This document shows positions 47,556-57,760 of a stretch of DNA of 64,000 nt, piece after piece. Position 1 is the first letter of the stretch. Each line of letters opens with the position of its first letter. A model generated the notes under the pieces. It worked only from the letters and a program-made list of their open reading frames with translations. It did not search any database and was not told the origin of the DNA. Where the stretch lies: assembly GCA_016713445.1 (NCBI GenBank), contig JADJPB010000010.1, forward strand, positions 1 through 64,000, read 5' to 3'. The translations under genes and the position numbers were made by a program. The stretch comes from Bacteroidota bacterium (GTDB taxonomy: Bacteria; Bacteroidota; Bacteroidia; AKYH767-A; OLB10).

Positions 47556-48658
47556 TTGAGTACATTATTAAAAGATTTATATTCGAAAGATTTTTATAAA
47601 AATTTCTCGTTAATTCTCGAACAACTCATACCTTCTTTTGACAAAAAGAAATTTATTCAAAAGATTTTTGTCGCTACTTGGGAACAAAAAGAATTAAAAG
47701 AGAGAATGAAACACACCACTTCAGTGCTTCAAGAATTTTTTCCGAAAGACTTTAAAAAAACATCGGCACTGATTCTAAAAATTATTACGCTTTTGCGTCA
47801 AAGAGGACAAAGTGAAAATAGTTTAGCGTATATGTTTTTGCCAGACTACATTGAAACCTACGGAATCGACCATTTTGAAACCGCTATAACGGCCTTTGAA
47901 CATACCACTTCATTTACCAGTTGTGAATTTGCTGTTCGACCATTTATCATTAAATACAACCAGCAAATGATAAAAGTAATGTATCGGTGGAGCAAACACA
48001 ATAATGTACATGTTCGTCGTCTCGCGAGTGAGGGGTCGCGACCACGACTTCCATGGGCCATGGCCATTCCATCCTTAAAAAATAATCCTTCTCCACTTCT
48101 TCCCATTTTAGAAGAATTGAAAAACGACCCTTCAGAATATGTAAGAAGAAGTGTTGCCAATTGTTTAAACGACATTTCTAAAGATCATCCTGAGTTATTG
48201 CTTAAAGTTGCTAATCAATGGAAAGGTGGGAGCATAGAAACAGATGCTATTATTAAACATGCATCACGAACTTTATTAAAGCAAGGTTATCCATCCATAT
48301 TAAAGTTTTATGGTCTAAATAAAATAGCGCATGTGGAAGTAAGCGATTTTAAAATATTGACACCATGTATTACAATTGGACAATTCTTGGAATTTACTTT
48401 TTCACTTAAGAATTATGGCAACAAAAAAGTGCCTTTAAGAATTGAATATGGTATTCATTATTTAAGAAATAACAATACCTATTCAAAAAAGTTTTTAAAA
48501 TCAGTGAAAGACAGTTATTGCCCAATGAAAAAATCGTTCTGAAACGTAAACAAAGTTTTAAAATAATTACTACTCGCAAATTTTACAATGGGATCCACCA
48601 ACTCTCTATTATAATAAACGGACAAGAAAGAAAAATCTCAACCTTTATTCTTGAATAG
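47556..48658 (+). CDS. AlkC-like DNA alkylation repair protein (3' frameshift)
   Basis: A HEAT-like-repeat protein (about residues 1-250): NSLAYMFLPDYIETYGIDHF and FAVRPFIIKYNQQMIKVMYR, then the conserved RRLASEGSRPRLPWAMAIPS of AlkC/AlkD-type glycosylases. The C-terminal segment from about residue 255 (VEVSDFKILTPCITIGQFLE) fits the extra Ig-like domain of AlkC. The frame shifts near 48492; the other frame continues KVFKISERQLLPNEKIVLKR and stops at 48658. AlkC removes 3-methyladenine and 3-methylcytosine from DNA without flipping the base. If the shift is real, the Ig-like domain is incomplete. Confidence 0.78.
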
Positions 48659-48978
48659 TTTTTTGAATACAGCGAATTATAATGGGGTAAGTGAATAATT
48701 GAATCCTTTTTTAATTCCATCAAAAATTAAAATTATAATCATGCACTTCTAAAATTAACGGGGGTAAGTTCCTTCTATGCAGATTCTTCAACTCCTATAA
48801 TTTTTTTTCAAAAAACAACAGTTATTTGTTCTTTATAGTTGAAAATCAATTCAATTATGGAAATTCTTATCCGAGGAGATGATTTAAATCAATTTGGAAG
48901 ACAAACGCTTGTTTAGAATGATTCTAAATAATACTTTTGCCGACTTCAATTCAAGAACTCAATTAGAATACAATTCCC
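48659..48978. other. Intergenic stretch, nothing recognised
   Basis: 320 AT-rich bases before the TonB-receptor gene. One tiny ORF (about 48857, MEILIRGDDLNQFGRQTLV) has no support. Confidence 0.55.
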
Positions 48979-51201
48979 ATGAAAACCCGAATTTTGCTTA
49001 TATTAATTTCTATTATAGCTTCGTATTCAACAACATACGGACAAACTATAGATACATCGAAAGTTATAAAGCTTTATGAATTAGTAATAACTGATTATCA
49101 AAAACTCGGCGGAGTCGAAAGAATGCCTGACGTTAATGAGAACATAATTTATGCTGGCAAAAAAACGGAAGTAATTCAATTGGATAAGATTAACGCTGAT
49201 CTCAGTACCAATAATACGCGACAAGTCTTTGGAAAAATTCCGGGAATGAGTGTGTGGGAAAATGACGGATCGGGAATTCAAGTGGGCATAGCAACAAGAG
49301 GGTTAAGTCCAAACCGTTCTTGGGAATTTAATGTCCGACAAAACGGATATGATATTTGTTCTGAAGTTTTTGGTTATCCAGAATCATATTATAGTCCGCC
49401 CATGGAAGCGTTAAGCAAAATTGAAGTAATACGAGGTGCGGCTTCATTACAATACGGACCCCAATTTGGTGGTTTGTTAAATTATCAAATTAAAAAAGGA
49501 AACCCAAACAAGCCAATCAGTTTTGAGACACAACAAACCGTTGGGTCTTATGGATTATTCAATACATACAATGCCATCGGAGGTACATATAAAAAGTTTT
49601 CATACTATGGATTTTTACATCATAGAAATGCAGATGGTTGGAGAGAAAATAGTGAGTACAAAATTTATACTGGATACTTTTCTGCCAACTATCAGCTCAC
49701 GAAAAAAATGAATATTGCTGCAGAATACACCAAGATGGATTATAAAAGTCAGCAACCGGGTGGACTTACCGACACACAATTCAAAGAAAATCATCGACAA
49801 TCATTCAGAGAAAGAAACTGGTTCAGCACGCCTTGGAATGTAGCTTCTTTTACACTAAAGTACGATATTTCTCCAGCGATAAGTTTCAACATAAAATCAT
49901 TTACAACAGTTGCCGAAAGAAATAGCGTAGGTTACACAAAAGCCATAACAGTTGTGGATAGCATCAATCCGAATACACTTGAATACAATTCTCGTCAAGT
50001 TGATCGTGATGCTTATAAAAATTACGGGGCAGAATCTCGCATCTCTTTTAGATACAAATTATTTTCTAAAGACCATGTTTTTGCAGGCGGAATACGTGTC
50101 TATAGAGGAAACACCAAAAGAAACCAACAAGGAGTTGGTACTACTGGCGATGATTTTGATTTAACATTAACCACACCGGAATACGGTCGAAAATTAAAAT
50201 TCGAAACTACGAATTATGCCGCTTTCGCTGAAAACATTTTTTACCTTGGAAGTCGATTAAAGGTTATTCCGGGTATACGAATGGAATATATCGAAAATAG
50301 TATTGAGGGATATATTAATACGACCTCCGCGGGATCCATTTCTACGGAAACACGGTCGCGTCAATTTTTACTCTTTGGAATGGGTAGTGAATTTATGGTT
50401 ACGAAAAAAACCAATGTATATGGTAATTTTTCGCAAGCATATCGCCCCGTAACTTTTTCCGAACTCACTCCATCTGCAACTACAGAAGTAATTGATCCAA
50501 ATCTTAAAGATGCTAGCGGTTTCAATTTTGATTTCGGATATCGAGGTTCTGTGAAAGACTATTTAAATTTTGATGTGGGTATATTTTTCTTACAATATGA
50601 AAATCGTATTGGAACGATTTCTCAAAACAACAATCCCTTCAAAACAAATATTGGCACATCCATTAGCAAAGGTGTAGAATCTTACATTGAATTCGATCCT
50701 ATAAAAATGCTGGTGGAAAATTCGAAAGTTGGAAGTCTAAGTTTATTTGCATCTCTATCATTTATTGATGCGAAATATACAAAGTGGAATAATCCCGCCA
50801 TTGAAAACGATCCCACAAAATCCATTAAAGACAAAAGAGTTGAAAATGCACCGACAAGCATTCATCGCTTTGGAATTACTTATTTCTTAAATAATTTCTC
50901 TGCAACCTTCCAACTGAGTCAAGTAGGAAGTGTTTATACAGATGCTGCAAATACCGAATTACCGAACACATCTGGTACAACCGGCAAACTTGTCGGATAT
51001 CAAGTAATGGATGCCTCTTTATCTTATCACTTTATTGAGCGCTATAATATAAAAGCTGGAGTGAATAATATTGCAGATGAAAAATACGCAACGCGAAGAG
51101 CTTGGTGGTTATCCAGGCCCCGGTATTATGCCTGGAAATGGAAGAACAGTATTTATAAGTATAGGCGCCTCATTCTAACTACGTCCATTAATCACATTTA
51201 A
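48979..51201 (+). CDS. TonB-dependent receptor, FecA-like (C-terminal frameshift)
   Basis: A 740-residue outer-membrane receptor. The signal peptide (LLILISIIASYSTTYG) leads directly into the plug domain (RQVFGKIPGMSVWENDGSGI, GIATRGLSPNRSWEFNVRQN, RGAASLQYGPQFGGLLNYQI). A 22-strand barrel with DAN-type motifs follows. The expected C-terminus is a normal barrel strand (GGYPGPGIMPGNGRTVFISIGASF, in two parts), and an extra T near 51100 changes it to AWWLSRPRYYAWKWK... The correct stop would be 51176-51178. FecA-type receptors import ferric citrate or similar chelates. No partner FecIR genes are next to it. Confidence 0.85.
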   Translation: MKTRILLILISIIASYSTTYGQTIDTSKVIKLYELVITDYQKLGGVERMPDVNENIIYAGKKTEVIQLDKINADLSTNNTRQVFGKIPGMSVWENDGSGIQVGIATRGLSPNRSWEFNVRQNGYDICSEVFGYPESYYSPPMEALSKIEVIRGAASLQYGPQFGGLLNYQIKKGNPNKPISFETQQTVGSYGLFNTYNAIGGTYKKFSYYGFLHHRNADGWRENSEYKIYTGYFSANYQLTKKMNIAAEYTKMDYKSQQPGGLTDTQFKENHRQSFRERNWFSTPWNVASFTLKYDISPAISFNIKSFTTVAERNSVGYTKAITVVDSINPNTLEYNSRQVDRDAYKNYGAESRISFRYKLFSKDHVFAGGIRVYRGNTKRNQQGVGTTGDDFDLTLTTPEYGRKLKFETTNYAAFAENIFYLGSRLKVIPGIRMEYIENSIEGYINTTSAGSISTETRSRQFLLFGMGSEFMVTKKTNVYGNFSQAYRPVTFSELTPSATTEVIDPNLKDASGFNFDFGYRGSVKDYLNFDVGIFFLQYENRIGTISQNNNPFKTNIGTSISKGVESYIEFDPIKMLVENSKVGSLSLFASLSFIDAKYTKWNNPAIENDPTKSIKDKRVENAPTSIHRFGITYFLNNFSATFQLSQVGSVYTDAANTELPNTSGTTGKLVGYQVMDASLSYHFIERYNIKAGVNNIADEKYATRRAWWLSRPRYYAWKWKNSIYKYRRLILTTSINHI

Positions 51202-51243
51202 ATCTTCAAGAAAACTCATCGAGTTTCTTGAAGATTTTTTTTT
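51201..51243 (+). terminator. Intrinsic terminator after the receptor gene
   Basis: AATCTTCAAGAAAACT (51201-51216) pairs with AGTTTCTTGAAGATT (51222-51236), followed by a run of Ts. It overlaps the end of the shifted frame and lies 23 bp after the inferred true stop (51178), which supports that stop. Confidence 0.8.
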
Positions 51244-51412
51244 GTTTAGCTTTTTGCAATTAAGATCATAATTTTTAAATAATTTACACCTTTATTTCTC
51301 CGTTTTGCAAAAAAATCTACTTAAATCCTCTAAATCTTAAGTTTTAAACACTTTATCATTATTTTTAATGAAAATTTAGTCGGGGTTCCTCTACTAAAAC
51401 CATTGGTTATAC

Positions 51413-53191
51413 ATGACAATTGAAATTGGTATCGTCTTAGTCATCATTCTTTTGACTTTGTATCTGTTCATCACGGAGAAATTCGGTATTGATACAGTTT
51501 CGATTATAGCAATGATTTTATTGATGGTGACAGGAATATTAACTCCTACCGAAGGCTTTGCTGGTTTTACCAATTCTGCAACAATTACAGTAGCATGTAT
51601 GTTTGTTGTGAGTGCTGCAATTTATAAGTCGGGAGCCTTAAGCGGTGCAGGAGATATTTTAGATGCGATTTCGAAGAAAAGTTATCTACTCACTGTTCTT
51701 ACACTCATGTTGATCACTAGTACGCTTTCAGCATTTATGAACGATACGGCTGTTGTAGCCATTTTATTTCCTGTAACAATGAGCGTGGCTAGAAAATCAA
51801 AAATCAATCCTTCGCGATTGCTTATGCCACTTTCATTTGGCGCCCTCCTAGGTGGTATTTGTACCCTTATTGGAACTTCCACCAATATACTTGTAAGTGG
51901 AATTGCGGAACGCGAAGGACTCGCGCCCATCGGTATGTTTGAAATGGCACCTGCGGGGATTTGCTTTCTGATTGTTGGAATACTTTACATGCTATTTATT
52001 GGTAGTAGGTTGCTTCCCGACAGAAAACAAAAAGAAGATCTTACCGAAGAATATGGAATGAACCAATATCTGACAGAAATAATACTGATGTCGGATGCAA
52101 AATCCATTGGTACCTCCATCAAGAATTCGGCACTCGTAAAAATACTAGACATACAAATCGTCCAAATAAAAAGAAATGGGAAAACGCTTTCTTCTTACCC
52201 AGATTTTATTTTAGAAGTAAACGATGTACTTAAAGTAGTATGTGACATTGACAAGTTAAAATTACTAATGGATCGTGCTGGAATTGTTTTTGAGTCGGAA
52301 AAAAACCTTGAGAAAAAAGATACCTTGCCTTCTGACATCATACTTTTGGAAGCACTGGTGACGCCCAATTCTGATCTTGAAAATAATTCCATTAGAGATT
52401 ATAATTTCAGAATGCGATTCGAAGGTGCTACGGTTCTCGCCATTCGTCAACGCGAAGAAATTTTACATGACAAACTTGGTCGGGTAATTCTTAAGGCAGG
52501 AGACGTATTATTAATCTCAACTAAAAAAGAACAACTTTCTCTCATTAAAAACAACAGCGATCTTCTAATAATTTCTGAAATTGAACATCGTCCATTCAAT
52601 TGGAAAAAAATGGTTGCAGTAATTGCCATTGTCGCAGGCATTGTTATCACGGCAGCATTAAACATTGCTCCCATTATGTTGTCAGCTACGGTAGGTGTTG
52701 CCGCTATGGTAGCTTTAAACTTTTTAAAAACAGAGGAGGCATACAAAGCGATTGACTGGAAAGTAATCTTTATGCTTGCCGGAATATTATCGTTAGGTGT
52801 TGCCCTTGAAAAAACGGGAGCTGCTGCATTCCTGGCTCAAGGTATTGTAGAGTCGGTAGGTTCATGGGGGCCCGAAGCGGTTCTCTCTGTTTTCTTTGGC
52901 CTTACTTTCTTAGCGACGAATATCATGTCAAACAATGCGACTGCGGCATTACTGACACCCATTGCGATTGTAACGGCACAAAATATGGGTGTCGACTCAA
53001 GACCCTTAATTTTAGCGGTAGCTTTTGCCTCTTCGTTAAGTCTTATGACGCCCATGAGTTATCAAACAAATGCTATAATTTCTGCTCCCGGAAAATATAA
53101 ATTCAAAGATTATCTACGTGTAGGAACTCCATTAAATATAATACTCTGGATACTTGCTTCTTTCATTATCCCTTATTTCTATCCTTTCTAA
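51413..53191 (+). CDS. SLC13-type permease with two RCK_C domains
   Basis: A 592-residue membrane protein of the DASS/SLC13 family. An N-terminal set of membrane segments (LVIILLTLYLFITEKFG, ATITVACMFVVSAAIYKSGA, NDTAVVAILFPVTMSVAR with SNT-like motif GTSTNILV) is followed by two cytoplasmic TrkA-C domains (about residues 210-290 and 300-385). A C-terminal set (IMSNNATAALLTPIAIV, SYQTNAIISAPGKYKF) completes it. It likely transports an oxyanion or dicarboxylate such as sulfate with Na+. Start at ATG 51413. Confidence 0.88.
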   Translation: MTIEIGIVLVIILLTLYLFITEKFGIDTVSIIAMILLMVTGILTPTEGFAGFTNSATITVACMFVVSAAIYKSGALSGAGDILDAISKKSYLLTVLTLMLITSTLSAFMNDTAVVAILFPVTMSVARKSKINPSRLLMPLSFGALLGGICTLIGTSTNILVSGIAEREGLAPIGMFEMAPAGICFLIVGILYMLFIGSRLLPDRKQKEDLTEEYGMNQYLTEIILMSDAKSIGTSIKNSALVKILDIQIVQIKRNGKTLSSYPDFILEVNDVLKVVCDIDKLKLLMDRAGIVFESEKNLEKKDTLPSDIILLEALVTPNSDLENNSIRDYNFRMRFEGATVLAIRQREEILHDKLGRVILKAGDVLLISTKKEQLSLIKNNSDLLIISEIEHRPFNWKKMVAVIAIVAGIVITAALNIAPIMLSATVGVAAMVALNFLKTEEAYKAIDWKVIFMLAGILSLGVALEKTGAAAFLAQGIVESVGSWGPEAVLSVFFGLTFLATNIMSNNATAALLTPIAIVTAQNMGVDSRPLILAVAFASSLSLMTPMSYQTNAIISAPGKYKFKDYLRVGTPLNIILWILASFIIPYFYPF

Positions 53192-53217
53192 AAAAACAAA
53201 TTCAAGAAATCTATAAA

Positions 53218-53775
53218 ATGAAAAACAAATTATCATCCAAGCAAATCGAAGCATTGCTTGATACTTTGAAAACCCGATTCGAGAACAATAAAAATCGACA
53301 TGCGGGAATTGATTGGAAAAAAGTAAATGACAAGCTTAGCCGACAATCTGAAAAATTATGGTCGCTTTTTGAAATGGAAAAAACCGGCGGTGAGCCCGAT
53401 GTAATTGGGTATGATAAAAAAACCAATGAGTTTATTTTCGTTGATTGTGCAGTAGAAAGCCCGAAAGAGCGAAGGAGCTTATGCTACGACAAAAAAGCAC
53501 TAGATTCTCGAAAGGAAAACAAACCTAAAAACAGTGCGATGACGATAGCCGACAATATGGGAATTCAATTGTTAACCGAAGAAGAATATAGAGATCTTCA
53601 AAAGCTGGGTTCGTTCGATAGTAAAACATCAAGTTGGCTCAAAACACCAGACAATATCAGAAAACTAGGTGGGGCTATCTTTGGAGATTTTCGATTCGGG
53701 ACAGTTTTCGTTTATCACAACGGAGCAGAATCTTATTATGCTGCTCGTGGGTTTAGAGGTTCTCTGCGTGTATAA
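53218..53775 (+). CDS. DUF4256-family protein
   Basis: A 185-residue protein that fits DUF4256 throughout (RHAGIDWKKVNDKLSRQSEK, WSLFEMEKTGGEPDVIGYDK, FVDCAVESPKERRSLCYDKK, AMTIADNMGIQLLTEEEYRD). No signal peptide. Function unknown. Confidence 0.85.
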   Translation: MKNKLSSKQIEALLDTLKTRFENNKNRHAGIDWKKVNDKLSRQSEKLWSLFEMEKTGGEPDVIGYDKKTNEFIFVDCAVESPKERRSLCYDKKALDSRKENKPKNSAMTIADNMGIQLLTEEEYRDLQKLGSFDSKTSSWLKTPDNIRKLGGAIFGDFRFGTVFVYHNGAESYYAARGFRGSLRV

Positions 53776-53783
53776 AAGTCTTT

Positions 53784-54452
53784 ATGAAAAAACTCATTCT
53801 CTCGTTATACCTTCTCTGCTTTTGTTCATTACAATCTTTTAGCCAACAAGACTCTGTTCGTAATTCAGTCACCACAAATATTATTTCAGGTGTTCTTTTT
53901 CAGGAAGCAGGGTTATACTATAATATAAAAATTACTTCCAGTTCTTTGGTTGAACTATCGTATGCACATCGATTCCGTGATCTAACAATTATCAAAAATG
54001 GTGGTGATGGTGGTGAATTCAAACTGTGGAAACAGACGAGTGATATTGTTCGCATCGGATTTAAATCATATCATGAAATTGAATCTGTTTATAGTAATTT
54101 TACCCCCTATTTTTATGCAAGGATGAGCTATTGGAATTTACATACTCCAAAATTTACCACCAGGAGCGGATCCAATAGTACATTCAATATCAAAAGAGAA
54201 GTAGTTTCATGGGATAGAAATTTAGTCAATATGGCACTTGGCTTCGGAAAATCCGAGCAAATGGACGAGCATCTATTTATTGATTTTTTCGTGGTAGCTG
54301 GATTTTCCATTGGGACAAAACGTATTCATAAATACACATATGACAGCACTGGAAATGGTACAGCTTTGAAGTACCCAGAAAATACCATAGAAAATACATT
54401 AAGTATTTTCCCGACGATTGAACTAGGTTTTAATGTAGGATATTTTTGGTGA
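53784..54452 (+). CDS. Putative outer-membrane beta-barrel protein
   Basis: A 222-residue protein. The signal peptide is LSLYLLCFCSLQSFSQ. The remainder alternates polar and non-polar residues and ends in an aromatic residue (NVGYFW), as in small barrels. It starts 9 bp after the DUF4256 gene. No family is recognised. Confidence 0.65.
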   Translation: MKKLILSLYLLCFCSLQSFSQQDSVRNSVTTNIISGVLFQEAGLYYNIKITSSSLVELSYAHRFRDLTIIKNGGDGGEFKLWKQTSDIVRIGFKSYHEIESVYSNFTPYFYARMSYWNLHTPKFTTRSGSNSTFNIKREVVSWDRNLVNMALGFGKSEQMDEHLFIDFFVVAGFSIGTKRIHKYTYDSTGNGTALKYPENTIENTLSIFPTIELGFNVGYFW

Positions 54453-54564
54453 TTACATTAAAAAGATCAAAATAAATTAATCTTTAACATAATAATTAAA
54501 TACCTTTTACAGTTTATATCAACTACTAGTCCATCAAAAATTGAAAACAAATAAATCTTTACAC

Positions 54565-55653
54565 ATGAAAAAGTTGCTTCTTTTGATTATCCTTATGCTC
54601 CCACTTTCTAGTTTTGGTCAGTACAGATACTATTTTTTAAAGGAATACTTTTTTTCAAGACAAAACAGTGCCCGTGCAGAAGCCATGGGGAAAGGATACG
54701 TTTCAATTGATGGTGATTTGGCTTCCACCTATTTTAATCCTGCCGGCATAGCGACCTTAAAAGGAATCGAATTAAACGGATCCTCGGCATCGCCGTTCTA
54801 CTCAGCAAATAAAGCTAGATATACTTATTTGAGTGCGGGATATCATATAAATAAATATTTATCAGTTGCCCTCAGTAGAAATCATTTTATCTATGGAGAT
54901 AATATTTTCACTGATCAAAATGGTAATCCATTAAATATCGATGAGCCATACGATGAAAATTATTGCCTTTCATTAGCATCCGAACCGATTAAGAATTTAT
55001 TAATCGGCTTAAATGCAAATCATTTTATTTGGCAACCTACAGATAAAAAGTTAACCACCCAGTTTTATGATTTTGGTATTATAAAAAAGTTTTCACTTCC
55101 CAGCAAAAACTTATTTAATCGCTCCTTTAGCATTGGGGCCAGCGTTGTAAATTTAAACAATGCAAGAATCACCTATTACGAATCACAAATAAAAAATAAA
55201 AACAGTCTGCCCGTCATTACTCGTTATGGCTTTAATTATCAGATGTCTCTTGAAAACAAAGTGCTCATAGACACCTTGACAACGTTTAAAATTCTGGTAC
55301 AGGGTGAGGTTCAAGATTTATTAAACAGTAAGTATGAATCTGCATTAAGAACAGGTATGGAAATACAGTTATTAGAAATACTTTCCTTAAGAATGGGATA
55401 CTATAAGGAGTTCGTCTATGATTATGATTTTCCCGAAGTAAATTACGATCAAATCAGCTCCTTTACGTACGGTTTTGGAGTACAAGCCCCCATACATAAA
55501 TTAACGAAATTACCGCTCCTTATTAATTTTGATTTTACCTCTTTGCCACAACCGCCCTATTCGCAAAACAATTTTTCATTCAGAAACTTTGAAACCTATT
55601 CCCTTCGTATCAATTGGCTCATTGGAAATAAAAACAATATCAAAATAGGCTGA
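54565..55653 (+). CDS. PorV/PorQ-like outer-membrane protein
   Basis: The start was set at 54565 (MKKLLLLIILMLPLSSFGQY), residue 9 of the longest frame, because it gives a clean signal peptide. About 362 residues. The FadL-related PorV/UPF0164 motif is present (NSARAEAMGKGYVSIDGDLA, STYFNPAGIATLKGIELNG). Relatives act in the type IX secretion pathway as shuttle proteins (PorV/LptO) or as surface porins. This copy is not beside other por genes, so it is a paralogue of uncertain role. Confidence 0.78.
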   Translation: MKKLLLLIILMLPLSSFGQYRYYFLKEYFFSRQNSARAEAMGKGYVSIDGDLASTYFNPAGIATLKGIELNGSSASPFYSANKARYTYLSAGYHINKYLSVALSRNHFIYGDNIFTDQNGNPLNIDEPYDENYCLSLASEPIKNLLIGLNANHFIWQPTDKKLTTQFYDFGIIKKFSLPSKNLFNRSFSIGASVVNLNNARITYYESQIKNKNSLPVITRYGFNYQMSLENKVLIDTLTTFKILVQGEVQDLLNSKYESALRTGMEIQLLEILSLRMGYYKEFVYDYDFPEVNYDQISSFTYGFGVQAPIHKLTKLPLLINFDFTSLPQPPYSQNNFSFRNFETYSLRINWLIGNKNNIKIG

Positions 55654-56033
55654 AAAAACAAGAAAATGCAAGAAAGAATCTCAATTGTATTCATTCCTTA
55701 AATGCTGTTTTGCTGAAATTTAAAATAAAAAAGGATAAAATAAAAGTCAATCTAAAAAATACTCATTGACCTATATTTCTTCAGTATAAATTTAGATTGA
55801 TTAATGAGGTTTCTTTTAGAATAAATTTATTGACACCCCTTTTAACCCGTTAATTAAAAAGTAACGGCAACGTCCTTATAAATATAATGACAATGACGCC
55901 TTTCTCGCATGGAAAAAACAATGGATCTAGATAATCCAAAAAAAAATAGATTTTTATCAAACTTTTCGACTTGACAATCCCAAATTTAAATAATACGTTT
56001 GTAAAAAGAGGAAAACCACATCAATCAATCATC
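55654..56033. other. Intergenic stretch, nothing recognised
   Basis: About 380 AT-rich bases before the OmpA-like gene. The longest upstream frame start (55971) is rejected as it lacks a signal peptide. Confidence 0.55.
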
Positions 56034-57014
56034 ATGAAAACACAAACATCAATCATTCTAGTATTTCTTTTATCGTTCACTTCAAGTTTACTTTTTGGAC
56101 AAGATATTGCAGGAAGCACGGATCATCCAATAATCACTCGCTATCCCAATTCTGAGATAAAATATTATGAAGTACAGAAGTATCAAAAATATTACATTGC
56201 TACAGGTCCAGAAACTGGGTATAAACAAATAGACAAATGGGTTGAAGTAGAAGGCAAATTCACTAGAATCTATTATGTAGTAACTGGCGAAACCACGCTT
56301 ACTGAAGTATATAGAAACTATAAATCAGCACTTGCTAAGGGCGGGTTTAATTTTCTTGCGGAGGGAAGTAATCCTGTGAGTGGTGTTTCGAAAGAAGTTG
56401 GAGGAAGAGGATTCTTAAATACATTCTATTCTAAAAACCCCTTCCCCACCAATGCCGGAATAAAAATAAATACGGGATCTTCATCCTCCGCGGGTGCTTG
56501 TTATATTGCTGCAAAACTTACAAAACAAGGGAGTAATTTCTATGTCATTGTTGGAGGAAGTCAATACACCTCCTCCGAAAAAGTATTTATTGTTGATATC
56601 ATTGAAGAAACAATTATGGAAGATGATTTAATCCAAGTTAATGCAGAGAAAATGTTGAAAGATTTGAATGAATTTGGAAAAGCAACTTTATATGGAATTT
56701 ATTTTGACTTTGACAAAACAGAAATAAAAGAAGAATCAAAAGTCACACTTGATGAAATTTCGAAGCTACTCAAGAGCAATTCAAGCTTAAACATCTATGT
56801 GGTTGGGCATACTGATATGAAAGGTGCGTTTGAATACAATTTAACTCTTTCAAAGAATCGCGCTAAGGCTATCGTAAATGAGCTGGTGAAAAATTATGCC
56901 ATCTCAGCGAATCGATTATCGGCTGATGGAGTAGGTCCGCTGGCTCCCGTTTCCACAAATCAATCTGAAGAAGGAAGGAAGCTCAATAGAAGGGTTGAAC
57001 TCGTGTTGAAATAA
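56034..57014 (+). CDS. OmpA-family protein with DUF4892-like N-terminus
   Basis: The start was set at 56034 (MKTQTSIILVFLLSFTSSLL), a signal peptide. 326 residues. The N-terminal part (DIAGSTDHPIITRYPNSEIK, YYVVTGETTLTEVYRNY) is DUF4892-like. The C-terminal OmpA domain (YGIYFDFDKTEIKEESKVTL, VVGHTDMKGAFEYNLTLSKN, GRKLNRRVELV) binds peptidoglycan. It tethers the outer membrane to the cell wall and is periplasmic-facing. Confidence 0.88.
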   Translation: MKTQTSIILVFLLSFTSSLLFGQDIAGSTDHPIITRYPNSEIKYYEVQKYQKYYIATGPETGYKQIDKWVEVEGKFTRIYYVVTGETTLTEVYRNYKSALAKGGFNFLAEGSNPVSGVSKEVGGRGFLNTFYSKNPFPTNAGIKINTGSSSSAGACYIAAKLTKQGSNFYVIVGGSQYTSSEKVFIVDIIEETIMEDDLIQVNAEKMLKDLNEFGKATLYGIYFDFDKTEIKEESKVTLDEISKLLKSNSSLNIYVVGHTDMKGAFEYNLTLSKNRAKAIVNELVKNYAISANRLSADGVGPLAPVSTNQSEEGRKLNRRVELVLK

Positions 57015-57063
57015 ATTATAATTGAAGTAAACTATTTTTATTCATTCAACTAAATAAAATAAT

Positions 57064-57294
57064 ATGAACTGGGAAAAAGAGGATAATTTTTTACAGAAAA
57101 ATTTTAAATTTAAGAATTTCGGTATGGCGATGGATTTTATCAATAAGATTGCACGGATTGCTGAAGAAATGAATCATCACCCTGATATCCTTTTACATAG
57201 CTACAATCAAGTGCTCATAAAAACGATGACGCATGATGTTGGAGAGATTACGGACAAAGACTATACGCTGTCTAAAAAAATTGACGCTCTCTAA
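57064..57294 (+). CDS. phhB: 4a-hydroxytetrahydrobiopterin dehydratase (PCD)
   Basis: A 76-residue protein. Motifs of pterin-4a-carbinolamine dehydratase are clear: the HHP catalytic motif in AEEMNHHPDILLHSYNQV, then THDVGEITDKDYTLSKKID. It regenerates pterin cofactor for aromatic amino-acid hydroxylases or, in the DCoH fold, stabilises a regulator. Most members have about 95-100 residues, so the N-terminus may be short. It lies 20 bp before the cupin gene. Confidence 0.87.
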   Translation: MNWEKEDNFLQKNFKFKNFGMAMDFINKIARIAEEMNHHPDILLHSYNQVLIKTMTHDVGEITDKDYTLSKKIDAL

Positions 57295-57313
57295 AATATA
57301 ATAATGCGATCTT

Positions 57314-57679
57314 ATGGTAATCGATAAAATTAATATTTCCCAAAAACTATCTCTCTTTAACGATCATTGGAATCCCAAAATTGTCGGTGAGTTAAATGGA
57401 CAACATATCAAGCTTGCTAAACTACAAGGCGAATTTGTATGGCATAGTCACGAGGTGGAGGACGAAATGTTTTTGGTAATAAGCGGAACGTTGAAGATTG
57501 AATTTAGAGATAAGACTGTTGAAATAAATCCGAATGAATTTATCATTGTACCACGAGGTGTTGAACATAAACCAATCGCTGAAAAAGAAGTAACCATTAT
57601 GCTATTTGAACCCAATACAACATTAAACACAGGCAATATTAAAGGAGATTTAACTCGAGAAAAATTGGATAGTATATAG
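57314..57679 (+). CDS. Cupin-domain protein
   Basis: A 121-residue single-cupin protein (FVWHSHEVEDEMFLVISGTL, EINPNEFIIVPRGVEHKPIA). The HSHEVEDEMF histidines and glutamate and H in VEHKP match metal-binding cupins. It is probably an operon with the pterin dehydratase gene upstream, ending at the hairpin at 57693. The reaction is unknown. Confidence 0.85.
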   Translation: MVIDKINISQKLSLFNDHWNPKIVGELNGQHIKLAKLQGEFVWHSHEVEDEMFLVISGTLKIEFRDKTVEINPNEFIIVPRGVEHKPIAEKEVTIMLFEPNTTLNTGNIKGDLTREKLDSI

Positions 57680-57692
57680 TTTCAACCACAAA

Positions 57693-57722
57693 AAAAGGAT
57701 AGACCAATATGTCTATCCTTTT
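57693..57722. terminator. Bidirectional terminator
   Basis: AAAAGGATAGAC (57693-57704) pairs with GTCTATCCTTTT (57711-57722) around CAATAT, with A- and T-runs on both sides. It sits between the convergent cupin and katG genes. Confidence 0.85.
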
Positions 57723-57760
57723 CTACTAATCGTTCTTAATTTGAGGAAAATATTTTTCGA

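Noticed and set aside
48894..49079. 61-residue ORF overlapping the TonB-receptor start
   Set aside because: Out of frame with the signal peptide of the receptor; no support.
49523..50164. Extra frames inside the TonB receptor
   Set aside because: Shadow frames of a continuous 740-residue receptor.
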